From an uncultured Lachnospiraceae bacterium (lineage in GTDB: Bacteria > Bacillota > Clostridia > Lachnospirales > Lachnospiraceae): a DNA stretch of 64,000 bases. Position numbers and translations under genes: made by a program. Shown here piece after piece: positions 17,135 to 25,985 of the stretch (its first letter is position 1; each line of letters begins with the position of its first letter). The stretch lies in the NCBI GenBank assembly GCA_944383765.1, contig CALWQT010000002.1, positions 1 through 64,000 on the forward strand. Reading direction: 5' to 3'. The notes under the pieces are model-generated. The model was not told where the DNA came from and searched no databases. It saw only the letters and a program-made list of their open reading frames with translations.

Positions 17135-18804
17135 AGAGGAAACTTTTGAGTGCTGTGCTGGCGGCTTCCATGCTGGCTCTTACAGCGTGCGGAGGGGCAG
17201 GACAGACCCAGGAGAGTGAGACATCTGCTGTGCAGGAGTCGGTAACGGAAGCGACACAGACAAATGCGTCTGAGGAAAGCAAAGAAGAGGGAGGAGATAT
17301 TGCTTCCAGAGATACGCTGAATATTGCGCTGGCAGATGAAATTGTTTCTCTGGACCCGGCATATTCTTATGACAACCTTACCAACCAGGTTGTGAACCAG
17401 ATCACCCAGGGCCTGCTTTATTTTGACTATTCCGGTCAGCTGCAGCCCCAGCTCTGTTCTTCCTGGGAAGCAAAAGATGCTACCACTTACGTTTATCAGA
17501 TCCGGGATGATGTGAATTTTTCTGACGGGACACCGATGACCATGGAAGATGTTCTGTTTTCTCTGAACCGCCATATGGATGAGGAAGTGGCTTCTTATCT
17601 GGCATGGATGTATGCCAATGTGGAATCGATTGAGCAGACAGGAGACTGGGAACTGACCGTACATCTGAGTACTCCGGATGCAGCATGGCAGTATGCGTTT
17701 GCTACCACAGCAGGACATATTATCAGTAAGGCATATTATGAAGCACATGCAGATCAGTTCGGACAGCCAGGAGTCGGGGTAGTAGGTACCGGTCCTTATG
17801 TTCTGGACAGCTGGACAACAGGAAGCGAGATCAAGCTGAAATATAATGAAAATTACTGGGATTCAGAACAGGAACCGCAGTTCAAGAACATTGACTTCAA
17901 GATTATTACAGATGCCAATACTCAGGCTACAGCTCTTGCCAATGGTCAGGCAGATTATATGTTTGACCCGCCAACTGAGATGCTGGATACCATCCGTCAG
18001 TCTGAGGATATGGATGTCACGGAAGTAGATGGCTGGACGGTACTGTGGATGGCCATGAACTGCCAGAGCGGCCCCTTCTCTGATGTGAATGTCCGTAAAG
18101 CAGTAGCTTATGCGCTGGATAAAGACGCTTTATATGAGGGCGTGCTGACAGAGAATGGAAGCTATGCGAAAAACGGAATGCCGTTTTCCTCTGCTCTGTA
18201 TGGTTCAGAAGCAGATTCCTGGAATGCCTATGCGGAAACTGCAGTAGATGAAAAGAATGATCTGGAAAAGGCAAAGGAATATATGGCTCAGTCCGGATAT
18301 CCCGATGGATTCGATTGCAGCCTGTACATCAATCAGGATTCTATTTATAACTCCATTGCTGTGTATGTACAGGCAGCCCTCAGTGAGATTGGGATCAATG
18401 TGACCATTGAGACGAAGAGCGGAGACGAGATGTCCAATATCCAGTTCGGTTCCACCAGAGACTACGACCTTGCCATTGTAAGATGGACGGCAGATTATCC
18501 GGATGTTTCCGGCCAGCTGTATCCGTTATTCCATTCCAGCAATATTGCAGAAGGCGGCGGAAACACTTCCTGCTACAGCAATGAAGAAGTAGACCGTCTG
18601 CTGGAAGAGGAAGTAGCATCGATTGATGTGAAAGAACGTACGGCTCTGATGCAGGAAGCTCTTACCATCATTGCCAACGACACACCAATGATCGGATTTG
18701 ATTATCCATTCAAACGCGTGGCAATGAATAAAAACCTGACAGGATTTGAGGCAAATGCTTCCATTACCTGGAATTTCTTTGCCAAAGATTTAAAGACTAA
18801 ATAA
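17131..18804 (+). CDS. dppA: Family 5 extracellular solute-binding lipoprotein
   Basis: A 557-residue lipoprotein. The signal peptide ends in a lipobox (ALTACGG, lipidated cysteine at 20), followed by an acidic, threonine/serine-rich spacer. The SBP_bac_5 fold then begins (LNIALADEIVSLDPAYSYDN). It captures the substrate outside the membrane and passes it to the permeases. Its position last among the transporter genes, with an ATGA overlap, is common in clostridia. Confidence 0.94.
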   Translation: MKRKLLSAVLAASMLALTACGGAGQTQESETSAVQESVTEATQTNASEESKEEGGDIASRDTLNIALADEIVSLDPAYSYDNLTNQVVNQITQGLLYFDYSGQLQPQLCSSWEAKDATTYVYQIRDDVNFSDGTPMTMEDVLFSLNRHMDEEVASYLAWMYANVESIEQTGDWELTVHLSTPDAAWQYAFATTAGHIISKAYYEAHADQFGQPGVGVVGTGPYVLDSWTTGSEIKLKYNENYWDSEQEPQFKNIDFKIITDANTQATALANGQADYMFDPPTEMLDTIRQSEDMDVTEVDGWTVLWMAMNCQSGPFSDVNVRKAVAYALDKDALYEGVLTENGSYAKNGMPFSSALYGSEADSWNAYAETAVDEKNDLEKAKEYMAQSGYPDGFDCSLYINQDSIYNSIAVYVQAALSEIGINVTIETKSGDEMSNIQFGSTRDYDLAIVRWTADYPDVSGQLYPLFHSSNIAEGGGNTSCYSNEEVDRLLEEEVASIDVKERTALMQEALTIIANDTPMIGFDYPFKRVAMNKNLTGFEANASITWNFFAKDLKTK

Positions 18805-18830
18805 GCAATTGTGAAAGGAAGAAAGCAGCC

Positions 18831-19664
18831 ATGAGAAAACTGATCTTTGTGATGGTAGATGCCCTGGGATTTGAAACAGCAGGAAAGCGGGGCGGTTATC
18901 TGGAACATCTGACAGAATATCATATGGCCGCAAAATACAGGGTGCGGGGGGAACTTCCCTCCGCATCTCGTCCTATGTATGAAACTTTGATGACGGGAGT
19001 TCCGGTGTGGATACATGGGATTGCGACCAACGGAGTCAGCAGGAGAAGCCGGTGTGAAAACCTGTTCTCGCTGTGCAAAAAAAACGGAGGTGTGACGGCA
19101 GCAGCGGCCTTTATGTGGATTTCAGAATTATATAACGGGACTTGTCCGTTTCGGGTGTATCAGGACCGCATTCAGATAAAAGGAAAAGGGGATATTGATT
19201 ACGGGCTTTTTTATTCTGACTGCAGCTACCCGGACAGCCATCTGTACGCAGACGGAGAATTCCTGCGAAAACAATATGCTCCTGATTTTCTGCTGATCCA
19301 TCCCATGCATACGGATACAGTAGGCCATCCTTATGGCTGTGCTTCCAAGGAATATCAGGAGGCAGCCGATTACAGCCTTCAGAATGTGGCTAATCTGTTA
19401 GAAGGCTGGAGGGCTGCTGGTTATGATGTGATCGTCACAGGAGACCATGGAATGGATGAACTGGGGATTCACGGTGGGAATGAGCCGATTCAGAGAGAAG
19501 TTCCCCTGTATATTGTCTCCGATCAGGTAAAAGGGGGAGATTTCACACAGCAGGAAATCTCGAATCTGGAGATTGCCCCATTAGCCTGCCACCTGTTGGG
19601 AATCAGCCCGTCAGAGGGAATGAAACAGGAAATACATGTGGAAATGAAGAAGGAAGAGAAATGA
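18831..19664 (+). CDS. Alkaline-phosphatase-superfamily phosphodiesterase/pyrophosphatase-like protein
   Basis: A 277-residue protein of the type I phosphodiesterase / nucleotide pyrophosphatase fold. MVDALGF at 9-15 supplies the first metal Asp. PSASRPMYETLMTG would hold the nucleophile (serine or threonine). The later metal ligands appear as HPMHTDTVGH, GDHGMDELG and HGGN. No signal peptide, so it works in the cytoplasm. Being between a transporter and an aminopeptidase, it may remove a phosphate-linked group from the imported compound; this is inference. Confidence 0.8.
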   Translation: MRKLIFVMVDALGFETAGKRGGYLEHLTEYHMAAKYRVRGELPSASRPMYETLMTGVPVWIHGIATNGVSRRSRCENLFSLCKKNGGVTAAAAFMWISELYNGTCPFRVYQDRIQIKGKGDIDYGLFYSDCSYPDSHLYADGEFLRKQYAPDFLLIHPMHTDTVGHPYGCASKEYQEAADYSLQNVANLLEGWRAAGYDVIVTGDHGMDELGIHGGNEPIQREVPLYIVSDQVKGGDFTQQEISNLEIAPLACHLLGISPSEGMKQEIHVEMKKEEK

Positions 19665-21001
19665 CCGGGAAGTATTTTGAAGAATATAAACGGTTTCTGG
19701 ACAAAGGGAAAACAGAAACAGAGACCGTCAGAATGGTGTGGGAAATGGCATTATCCCAGGGATTTCGGCCATTTTCGGGAGAGAGGGAAGAATACCCTGT
19801 TTCCTATCAGCCGGGAGAACGGCTGATCCAGAATATCCGTGGGAAAGGATTGGTTCTGGCAGTAATCGGAAACAGACCGTTGAAAGAGGGCTGTAAGATG
19901 ATCGCAGCCCATGTGGATTCTCCCAGACTGGATTTAAAACCGGAACCTCTTCATGAAAAAGAGGGGCTGGTTTATCTGAAGACTCATTATTATGGAGGGA
20001 TCAAAAAGTATCAGTGGACCTGTATTCCCATGGCTCTTCATGGAAGGCTGACTGACCGGAATGGCCAAACCAGGACTGTGGTGATAGGAGAGAACCAGGG
20101 GGAACCGGTATTGGGAATCAGCGATCTTCTATATCATTTATCGGGAAACCAGATGGAACAAAGGGCAGAAGAAGCAGTGCCGGGAGAGAAACTTCAGCTC
20201 CTGTCGGGAATATGGGGAAGCGAAGGAACCGGAGACGCAGGAGTGAGGACGTATCTGAAGGAACAGTTTGACCTGGATATGGAAGACCTGAAGACAGCAG
20301 AATTTGAAGCGGTACCAGCCTGGAAAGCTTCTGATTTCGGACTGGACCGTTCTATGATCAGCGCTTATGGCCAGGACGACAGAGTATGTGCTTATGGAGC
20401 AGTGAGGGCTCTGTTTGACAATGGTATCCCGGAGTTTACTTCCGTTGTCCTGCTGTCAGATCAGGAGGAAGTAGGTTCTGAGAGCAGTGCAGGATTAAGG
20501 TCCAGGGCATTCCTGGAGCTGCTTTCTCATGTGGCGGAGAGCCAGAATACCAGTCTTTACCGGGTTATGGCAAAAGCGGAGTGCCTTTCTGCAGATGTAG
20601 TCTGCGGCCATGACCCTATGTATCCGGAGGCAACAGATTTTCAGAATACAGCAAAGATGGGAAAAGGAATGGTCATGGTGCGTTACACCGGAAGAGGCGG
20701 GAAAAAGGGAAATCATTCTGCTTCGGCGGCGTTTATGGGGAAGATTTCAGGGATACTGGAAGAAAATCAGATACTCTGGCAGTGCGGAGAAATGGGAGCA
20801 GTAGACGCCGGCGGTGGAACGACAGTGGCAAAATGCCTGGCGGAATGGGGGGCAGAAGTGCTGGATGTGGGAGTTCCTCTGTTATCCATGCATTCTCCCA
20901 TGGAATTGTCTGCAAAAGCTGATATCTGGAATTTCTACCTGGGAATGAAAGCATTTCTGAAGGATTCCAAGCCGCATTTGTGTGAGAATGTTTTATATTG
21001 A
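19661..21001 (+). CDS. M18-family aminopeptidase
   Basis: A 446-residue cytoplasmic zinc aminopeptidase. Metal-site motifs are AAHVDSPRLDLKP, GQDDRVCAYGA and SDQEEVGSESSAG, with the late VPLLSMHSPMELSAKADIW giving the last histidine. It overlaps the phosphodiesterase-like gene by four bases, so imported peptides are probably degraded here. Last gene of the operon that starts at 13295. Confidence 0.93.
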   Translation: MTGKYFEEYKRFLDKGKTETETVRMVWEMALSQGFRPFSGEREEYPVSYQPGERLIQNIRGKGLVLAVIGNRPLKEGCKMIAAHVDSPRLDLKPEPLHEKEGLVYLKTHYYGGIKKYQWTCIPMALHGRLTDRNGQTRTVVIGENQGEPVLGISDLLYHLSGNQMEQRAEEAVPGEKLQLLSGIWGSEGTGDAGVRTYLKEQFDLDMEDLKTAEFEAVPAWKASDFGLDRSMISAYGQDDRVCAYGAVRALFDNGIPEFTSVVLLSDQEEVGSESSAGLRSRAFLELLSHVAESQNTSLYRVMAKAECLSADVVCGHDPMYPEATDFQNTAKMGKGMVMVRYTGRGGKKGNHSASAAFMGKISGILEENQILWQCGEMGAVDAGGGTTVAKCLAEWGAEVLDVGVPLLSMHSPMELSAKADIWNFYLGMKAFLKDSKPHLCENVLY

Positions 21002-21020
21002 TTCATATGGAAAGAAAAAC

Positions 21021-21049
21021 TTGCAATGTGATTTCTACAGGTATACAAT
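21021..21049 (+). promoter_or_regulatory. Promoter before the PTS IIC gene
   Basis: TTGCAA at 21021-21026, 17 bp, TACAAT at 21044-21049. Transcription would start only about 10 bp before a terminator hairpin, which suggests conditional read-through. Confidence 0.65.
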
Positions 21050-21063
21050 AAACGGAAAATGAT

Positions 21064-21101
21064 CCTGCTCGTCAGAGTAAGATTGGACGGGCAGGTTTTT
21101 T
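21064..21101 (+). terminator. Terminator/attenuator in the leader of the PTS IIC gene
   Basis: CCTGCTCGTC at 21064-21073 pairs with GACGGGCAGG at 21086-21095 (one G-T pair), then six T residues. It lies between the promoter at 21021 and the gene at 21121. It can also end the peptide operon that stops at 21001. Confidence 0.85.
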
Positions 21102-21120
21102 CATAAGGAGAGAAACACAT

Positions 21121-22182
21121 ATGATGGAACGGATAGGGACATTCTGCAAACGGAAAAATATTGAAGTTTCTGCCAGACGGTATGGGGTGGATGCCCTGGG
21201 GGCTATGGCTCAGGGATTGTTCTGCTCTCTGCTGATCGGTACGATCCTGGACACACTGGGAAAACAGCTGGGATTGGAAATGCTGGTAACCATTGGCGGT
21301 TATGCCAGCGCCATGAGCGGTCCTGCCATGGCAGCTGCCATCGGCTACGCCCTTCAGTGTCCGCCCCTGGTCTTATTTTCCCTGATTCCTGTGGGAAATG
21401 CAGCGAACGGACTGGGAGGAGCGGGTGGTCCTCTGGCAGTTCTGGTCATTGCTATTGTGGCGGCAGAATGCGGAAAAGCGGTATCCAAGGAGACAAAAAT
21501 AGACCTGCTGGTCACTCCTCTGGTGACGATCCTGACAGGAGTGGCATTGTCGGCGGCCATTGCTCCCGGTATCGGACAAGCAGCCAGTTCCGTGGGGCAG
21601 ATCATCATGTGGGCGACGGAACTGCAGCCTTTCCTCATGGGAATCGTGGTTTCCGTGGTGATCGGCATTGCTCTGACTCTGCCGATTTCGTCAGCAGCTA
21701 TCTGTGCTGCCCTGTCTTTGACAGGACTGGCCGGAGGCGCCGCGGTGGCGGGCTGCTGTGCCAATATGGTAGGCTTTGCAGTGATGTCATTTAAAGAGAA
21801 TAGCTGGGGAGGCCTGGTAAGCCAGGGAATCGGAACGTCCATGCTTCAGATGGGAAATATTGTGAGAAATCCCAAGATATGGATTCCTCCTATCCTTACC
21901 AGTGCGGTGACGGGACCTCTGGCTACCTGTGTGTTTCATCTGGAAATGAATGGAGCGGCAGTATCTTCCGGTATGGGAACCTGTGGCCTGGTGGGACAGA
22001 TCGGGGTCTATACCGGCTGGGTCAATGATGTGGCAAATGGAGTGAAGGCTTCCATTACCGGGTTTGACTGGCTGGGACTGATCCTGATCTCGTTTGTGCT
22101 CCCGGCTGTACTCTGCTGGGGAATCGGGCAAGTGTTCCGCAGGGTTGGCTGGATCCGGGAAGGAGACCTGAAACTGGATTAA
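21121..22182 (+). CDS. PTS sugar transporter subunit IIC, PfoR-like
   Basis: A 353-residue membrane protein with about nine hydrophobic, glycine/alanine-rich segments, matching the PTS_IIC_2/PfoR family (N-terminus RYGVDALGAMAQGLFCSLL). PfoR was first described as affecting perfringolysin expression in Clostridium perfringens; a transport role is inferred from the IIC-like fold. No IIA or IIB gene lies nearby. AAGGAG at 21105-21110 serves the ATG at 21121 or 21124. Confidence 0.85.
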   Translation: MMERIGTFCKRKNIEVSARRYGVDALGAMAQGLFCSLLIGTILDTLGKQLGLEMLVTIGGYASAMSGPAMAAAIGYALQCPPLVLFSLIPVGNAANGLGGAGGPLAVLVIAIVAAECGKAVSKETKIDLLVTPLVTILTGVALSAAIAPGIGQAASSVGQIIMWATELQPFLMGIVVSVVIGIALTLPISSAAICAALSLTGLAGGAAVAGCCANMVGFAVMSFKENSWGGLVSQGIGTSMLQMGNIVRNPKIWIPPILTSAVTGPLATCVFHLEMNGAAVSSGMGTCGLVGQIGVYTGWVNDVANGVKASITGFDWLGLILISFVLPAVLCWGIGQVFRRVGWIREGDLKLD

Positions 22183-22196
22183 AACAGGTTTTCTTA

Positions 22197-22700
22197 TTAT
22201 TCCGGACTGGCAAACAGAGCCAGTTCCGGAGGAAACCAGGTAAACAGGAAAAAGCAGATACAGAGAAGAAAGATCAGGGCGACAAGGAGAAAACCCTGGT
22301 CTTTTTTTTCACAGGACAGTGCCAGGTCATAGACAGTCCGAAAACCCAGGATGACGCTGATAAAAAAGATCAGGATATCTACAGGGGCCAGGTTAAAACC
22401 TAAAATACCGGTATAGGAGTAAAAAAGAATGGGGATGGAGAACGTACCGGTAAGGATTCCAAGAGCCAGAGCGGATGTAATACATGGGAATTCTTTTTTT
22501 AACCGGCTGTTGAGAAAAAAGGAAATAAAGAGCATAGGAAAAAATAAGAGTTTCATGTGTTCCCATGTGGACTCATTGACAGGAGTAAAAAGTCCGGCAA
22601 CAGGATGGCTGCCGGACCATTCATAGACGAAGTGGCATAATGTGCCAGTGATCATGACAAAAAGAGTACCTGCCAGCAGTGTTTTTTTCAAAGTACTCAT
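22197..22700 (-). CDS. DUF6512-like membrane protein
   Basis: A 167-residue protein with about five membrane segments and the conserved N-terminal stretch HFVYEWSG...PVNESTWEHMKL, seen in a clostridial family of unknown function. The start at 22700 is chosen because AGGTGG lies five bases upstream; the GTG at 22709 overlaps that ribosome site. Confidence 0.7.
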   Translation of the reverse strand: MSTLKKTLLAGTLFVMITGTLCHFVYEWSGSHPVAGLFTPVNESTWEHMKLLFFPMLFISFFLNSRLKKEFPCITSALALGILTGTFSIPILFYSYTGILGFNLAPVDILIFFISVILGFRTVYDLALSCEKKDQGFLLVALIFLLCICFFLFTWFPPELALFASPE

Positions 22701-22761
22701 ACGGACCACCTGAACATTCCTATATGGAATATATTATGAAACTGCCGGTAAAATATTCTTT

Positions 22762-23835
22762 TTATTTCACACAGACATCACAGGGGTCCTCTTTTCCTGC
22801 GGATAAAGCCTCCGAAAGATGTCCCTGATTGATTGTTTTGGAGCGTTTCAGGGTAGAGCATTCCGGTGTGCTGTGATAGGATTTCCCGCCCGGAGTCCAG
22901 TATACGGTGCCCAGAGACTGAGAGAGGCCTGAGGCAGACGGATAGGAGACGGAATCTTGCTGGAGTGTGGCAGGTTTATCGTCAGGATCACCGGGAGTAT
23001 AATCATTGCAGGGTTTTACATTCCAGGTAATGGCAGAGCCGTCTGTAGAAGCAATGATCGTTCCCTGCCGGTCTGTGCGCAGCAGAGGGATTTCCATGGC
23101 TTCCAGTTTTTCCATGGCTTCCACATGGGGATGTCCGTAAGAATTTCCTGCTCCGCAGGAAAGAACGGCATATTCAGGAGTGGCGGCCTGAAGCAGGTCC
23201 CAGGTGGTGGAAGAGCCGCTTCCGTGATGTCCTATCACATATACGGTACTGTCTAGATCCATACCGGAAGCCACCATCTCTTCTTCACTTTTGGATTCCG
23301 CATCTCCGGTTATGAGAAAGCTGGTACCTCCATCCTGAACCCGTATGGCAATCGAATAGTCGTTGTTATCTTCATAATGGTTTCCGGATGGCGCAAGAAT
23401 CTGGATCGTGGCATCACCCAGCGTATAGCTGTTTCCCACTTCCGGGTGTATGGAAGATATCCCCTTTTCTGCGATGACAGACTGGAATGACTGGAAGACT
23501 CTGGTGTCAGTGGTATAATCCGGTCCCCATACCTGGGAAACGGGAAATACATTTAATGCACCGACGACTCCATTCAGATGGTCTGCATCATAGTGGGAAG
23601 CTACTGCATAATCCAGGGTGGAAACGCCTGCCTTTTTCAGATAAGATACCACAAAGCTGGATTTGTCGGAATTTCCGCCGTCATAAAGCATATAATGGCC
23701 GTCAGACTGGATCAGGACAGAAAGTCCCTGTCCCACATCCAGGATATGGACATCTGTCTGAGCAGAGGCATTCATGGAGATCAGTCCTGAAAAAAGCAAA
23801 GCGGTGATAAGGATTCTTCTGTTTCTGTATTTCAT
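22762..23835 (-). CDS. Secreted ComEC-like metallo-beta-lactamase-fold hydrolase
   Basis: A 357-residue exported protein. A signal peptide (residues 1-25, ending NASAQ) is followed by an MBL domain that starts VHILDVGQGLSVLIQ, as in the C-terminal domain of ComEC. The metal motif HYDADH is at 81-86, and further ligands lie in ITGDAES and YVIGHHGS. A short C-terminal domain (GKSYHSTPECSTLKRS...DPCDVC) looks like a small metal-binding tail. It probably cleaves phosphodiester substrates such as extracellular DNA; the substrate is inferred. AAAGGAAG lies upstream. Confidence 0.87.
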   Translation of the reverse strand: MKYRNRRILITALLFSGLISMNASAQTDVHILDVGQGLSVLIQSDGHYMLYDGGNSDKSSFVVSYLKKAGVSTLDYAVASHYDADHLNGVVGALNVFPVSQVWGPDYTTDTRVFQSFQSVIAEKGISSIHPEVGNSYTLGDATIQILAPSGNHYEDNNDYSIAIRVQDGGTSFLITGDAESKSEEEMVASGMDLDSTVYVIGHHGSGSSTTWDLLQAATPEYAVLSCGAGNSYGHPHVEAMEKLEAMEIPLLRTDRQGTIIASTDGSAITWNVKPCNDYTPGDPDDKPATLQQDSVSYPSASGLSQSLGTVYWTPGGKSYHSTPECSTLKRSKTINQGHLSEALSAGKEDPCDVCVK

Positions 23836-23856
23836 GGATTGGACTTCCTTTCTTTT

Positions 23857-24033
23857 TTAACAGTGCGTTGGTCCATCAGATTCACAAAACTCCCCATGTG
23901 CAGCAATGGTGGCAAGGGTATCGCCAAGCTGTACCAGAACGGAACTGAGAAGAGCGATTTCTTCTGAACTTTTTCCTTCTGCAAGGCAGCATGCCAGAGC
24001 AGACAGGGATAAAATATAATCACAGGATTTCAT
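23857..24033 (-). CDS. Small DUF6774-like protein (58 residues)
   Basis: A short protein with the stretch ALACCLAEGKSSEEIALL and LGDTLATIAA, seen in small clostridial proteins of unknown function. The start at 24033 has GAGGTGA five bases upstream; the open frame to 24105 has no ribosome site. Four cysteines are present. It lies 21 bp before the secreted hydrolase gene and may share its transcript. Confidence 0.65.
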   Translation of the reverse strand: MKSCDYILSLSALACCLAEGKSSEEIALLSSVLVQLGDTLATIAAHGEFCESDGPTHC

Positions 24034-24082
24034 ACGGATCACCTCACAGCAATGTATGCGGAGGGAAGAAGAACGTATGAGT

Positions 24083-24129
24083 AAATAAAATAAAAACCCT
24101 GGCATTTATCCGTTTTGTAAATACCAGGG
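24083..24129 (-). terminator. Terminator of the tRNA unit
   Basis: Reading the minus strand, CCCTGGTATTTA pairs with TAAATGCCAGGG (one G-T pair), followed by TTTTTATTTTATTT. It ends the two-tRNA transcript. Confidence 0.88.
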
Positions 24130-24139
24130 CTTTCAAAAC

Positions 24140-24213
24140 TGGAAGCAATGGGGCTCGAACCCATGACCTCTCGCGTGTGAGGCGAACGCTCATCCCAGCT
24201 GAGCTATGCTTCC
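24140..24213 (-). tRNA. tRNA-Val(CAC)
   Basis: 74 nt including the discriminator base. Acceptor stem GGAAGCA/TGCTTCC; D-arm GCTC...GAGC; anticodon stem TTCGC/GCGAG around loop CTCACAC, giving anticodon CAC; T-loop TTCGAGC. The 3' CCA is not encoded. Confidence 0.95.
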
Positions 24214-24234
24214 GTAACAATGGAAATTCTCAAG

Positions 24235-24307
24235 TGGAGACAACGGGATTCGAACCCGCGACCTTTGCGTTGCGAACGCAACGCTCTCCCAGCTGAGCTA
24301 TGTCCCC
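24235..24307 (-). tRNA. tRNA-Ala(CGC)
   Basis: 73 nt. Acceptor GGGGACA/TGTCTCC with one G-T pair; D-arm GCTC...GAGC; anticodon stem TTGCG/CGCAA around loop TTCGCAA, giving anticodon CGC; T-loop TTCGAAT. CCA is not encoded. It precedes tRNA-Val on the same transcript. Confidence 0.95.
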
Positions 24308-24319
24308 TTGTTCTTTATC

Positions 24320-24347
24320 AGTATAGCACTCTGAGGAAAAAACGCAA
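24320..24347 (-). promoter_or_regulatory. tRNA promoter
   Basis: On the minus strand TTGCGT (24342-24347), 16 bp, TATACT (24320-24325), 13 bp before tRNA-Ala. Confidence 0.7.
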
Positions 24348-24367
24348 GTAAATTCTGAAAAAAGATT

Positions 24368-25000
24368 TCAGTCACCTGGTTTCGTCTGACGGATAATGGC
24401 TTTTGCCAGGCAGGTATCGTAGCAGGTGCCGCAGCGGATACAGTTTTCCTGAATGATTCTTGCCGGTCTCTGGCTGATGTCAATACATTTTTGGGGACAT
24501 CTGGAGGCGCAGAGGCGACAGAGAACGCAGCGGCTGGTGATGAAAAAATAATCCTGATCATCGGTTCCGCTGGAAAAAGAGAATGTAACCGTATCTGGTT
24601 CCGGGTACATCCTGTGCCATTCTCCGGTTGCTTTGGCGAGAAGAAACAGGGCAAAAGAATCGTTGTAGTTTTCCTGCTTCATGAGATTGCAACTGTTCCT
24701 GGAAGGGCGGGGAAGACGGGATAGGATATCCGGAGATTTTTCTGTCACATGTCCCCGGAAGGACAGAGAAACCTGTATATGGGGGGATTCCTGATAAATT
24801 CCGGTGAAAGACAGATAGTTGCGGGTGGATAAGGCTTGATAAAAGGCTGTATGTTTGGGCACAAAAAGATAAATCCCGTTTTTGCTGCAGGAGGCAATAT
24901 CCAGGGCGCAGGTAAGGGGCTGGCCGCTGCCATCGGTAACGGCGGCGGTAACCGTTGGGATTTTGTCTGCAAGGTAAGTAAGATAATCCTGTATTTCCAT
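24368..25000 (-). CDS. Flavin-reductase-like protein with C-terminal 2x[4Fe-4S] ferredoxin domain
   Basis: A 210-residue protein. The N-terminal ~130 residues match the pyridoxamine-5'-phosphate-oxidase-like split barrel, which usually binds FMN. The C-terminus carries two ferredoxin motifs, CVLCRLCASRCPQKC and CIRCGTCYDTC. The combination suggests an anaerobic electron-transfer flavoprotein. The start at 25000 has AAAGGA seven bases upstream. The physiological partner is unknown. Confidence 0.82.
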   Translation of the reverse strand: MEIQDYLTYLADKIPTVTAAVTDGSGQPLTCALDIASCSKNGIYLFVPKHTAFYQALSTRNYLSFTGIYQESPHIQVSLSFRGHVTEKSPDILSRLPRPSRNSCNLMKQENYNDSFALFLLAKATGEWHRMYPEPDTVTFSFSSGTDDQDYFFITSRCVLCRLCASRCPQKCIDISQRPARIIQENCIRCGTCYDTCLAKAIIRQTKPGD

Positions 25001-25146
25001 AGCTGATCCTTTCTGAACCGGGCACATAGTGCCTTGTGATAAGATTTAGTATAACAGCCGGGAAAAAATCTTTCAACAGCCGGAAATAAGTTTATTTTTC
25101 AGGGAGTTTGGAAAGATACAGAAAGTAAGGACATAACAGGAAAGAA

Positions 25147-25175
25147 TTGCGGTGTGCCCGGGAATATGGTACAAT
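25147..25175 (+). promoter_or_regulatory. Promoter of the SseB operon
   Basis: TTGCGG at 25147-25152, 17 bp, TACAAT at 25170-25175. This rules out the upstream in-frame start at 25152 for the next gene. Confidence 0.7.
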
Positions 25176-25211
25176 CCTAAAAGATTACAGACGGAAAGGA
25201 GAATCGATACT

Positions 25212-25970
25212 ATGAGTGAAGAAATCAGAAATGCGGAGGGAGACGTGGCTTTGCTGAACCGTCTCAGAACCGTTTCAGAATTATATGTGATTATGTCAGC
25301 CTGTACCAGGGAGCCTTATGTGGAATGTGATCCGGAGACTTTTGATGACGAGGTGTTTCTGTATTTTAAGAAAGAAGACGGAGAGGCTCAGGTCAAGAGC
25401 CTGTCAGAGCGTCAGATCCCAGTAGGACTGGCAAAACTGGAGCAGCAGCAGATGCTTCCATTCTATACCAGCCTTTATACGATGGGGGTAAATGCGGTGA
25501 TGGTGAGTGAAGAAGGACATGTATTCCGCATTCAGCTGTCATCTTATGTGAAGCGGAAAGAACCGGAACAAAAGGAAGGAAAAGTCTGGGTGGAAAATCC
25601 GGAACTGCATCTGACTGCCCTTTATTATATGCAGGAGATCCGGAGAGGAGTAAAACCGGATGAAGAGAAGACGAAGGAGCTTCAGGAAGAACTGCTGGCT
25701 CACTTTGGGAAAGGAAAGTATGTTGTTCCCATGCAGCAGGACGGAAACCAGGTTCCGCTGGTAAAAGTAAAAAATGGGGATACGTATCAGCCTGTTTTTA
25801 CGGATATTCTGGAATTTCAGAAATTTAATAAAAATAATGAATTCCGGGGTATGGTAGTGGAAGCCGGAAAATTACCTCAGGTGGTTCCTCAGGAAGCCAG
25901 GGGAGTTGTATTGAATCTTTTAGGATTGAACCTGCCGTTGCCGCTGGTAGGAAGAGACCAGCAGAATTAA
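25212..25970 (+). CDS. SseB-family protein
   Basis: A 252-residue cytoplasmic protein with an SseB N-terminal-like domain (DEVFLYFKKEDGE...) and a second region with PVFTDILEFQKFNK and PQEARGVVLNLLGLNLPL. The family is named after enhanced serine sensitivity in E. coli; its biochemical role is unproven. AAAGGAG precedes the start. It stands 15 bp before an amino-acid permease, in keeping with an amino-acid link. Confidence 0.8.
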   Translation: MSEEIRNAEGDVALLNRLRTVSELYVIMSACTREPYVECDPETFDDEVFLYFKKEDGEAQVKSLSERQIPVGLAKLEQQQMLPFYTSLYTMGVNAVMVSEEGHVFRIQLSSYVKRKEPEQKEGKVWVENPELHLTALYYMQEIRRGVKPDEEKTKELQEELLAHFGKGKYVVPMQQDGNQVPLVKVKNGDTYQPVFTDILEFQKFNKNNEFRGMVVEAGKLPQVVPQEARGVVLNLLGLNLPLPLVGRDQQN

Positions 25971-25985
25971 CCAGGGAGGAGTACT

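Noticed and set aside
24298..24724. Frames on both strands across the tRNA/ferredoxin junction (24298-24654 minus, 24491-24724 plus)
   Set aside because: They overlap a tRNA and a ferredoxin-domain gene with clear cysteine motifs; no ribosome sites.
25152..25211. Extended N-terminus of the SseB-like protein
   Set aside because: The extra codons cover the promoter; AAAGGAG stands before 25212.
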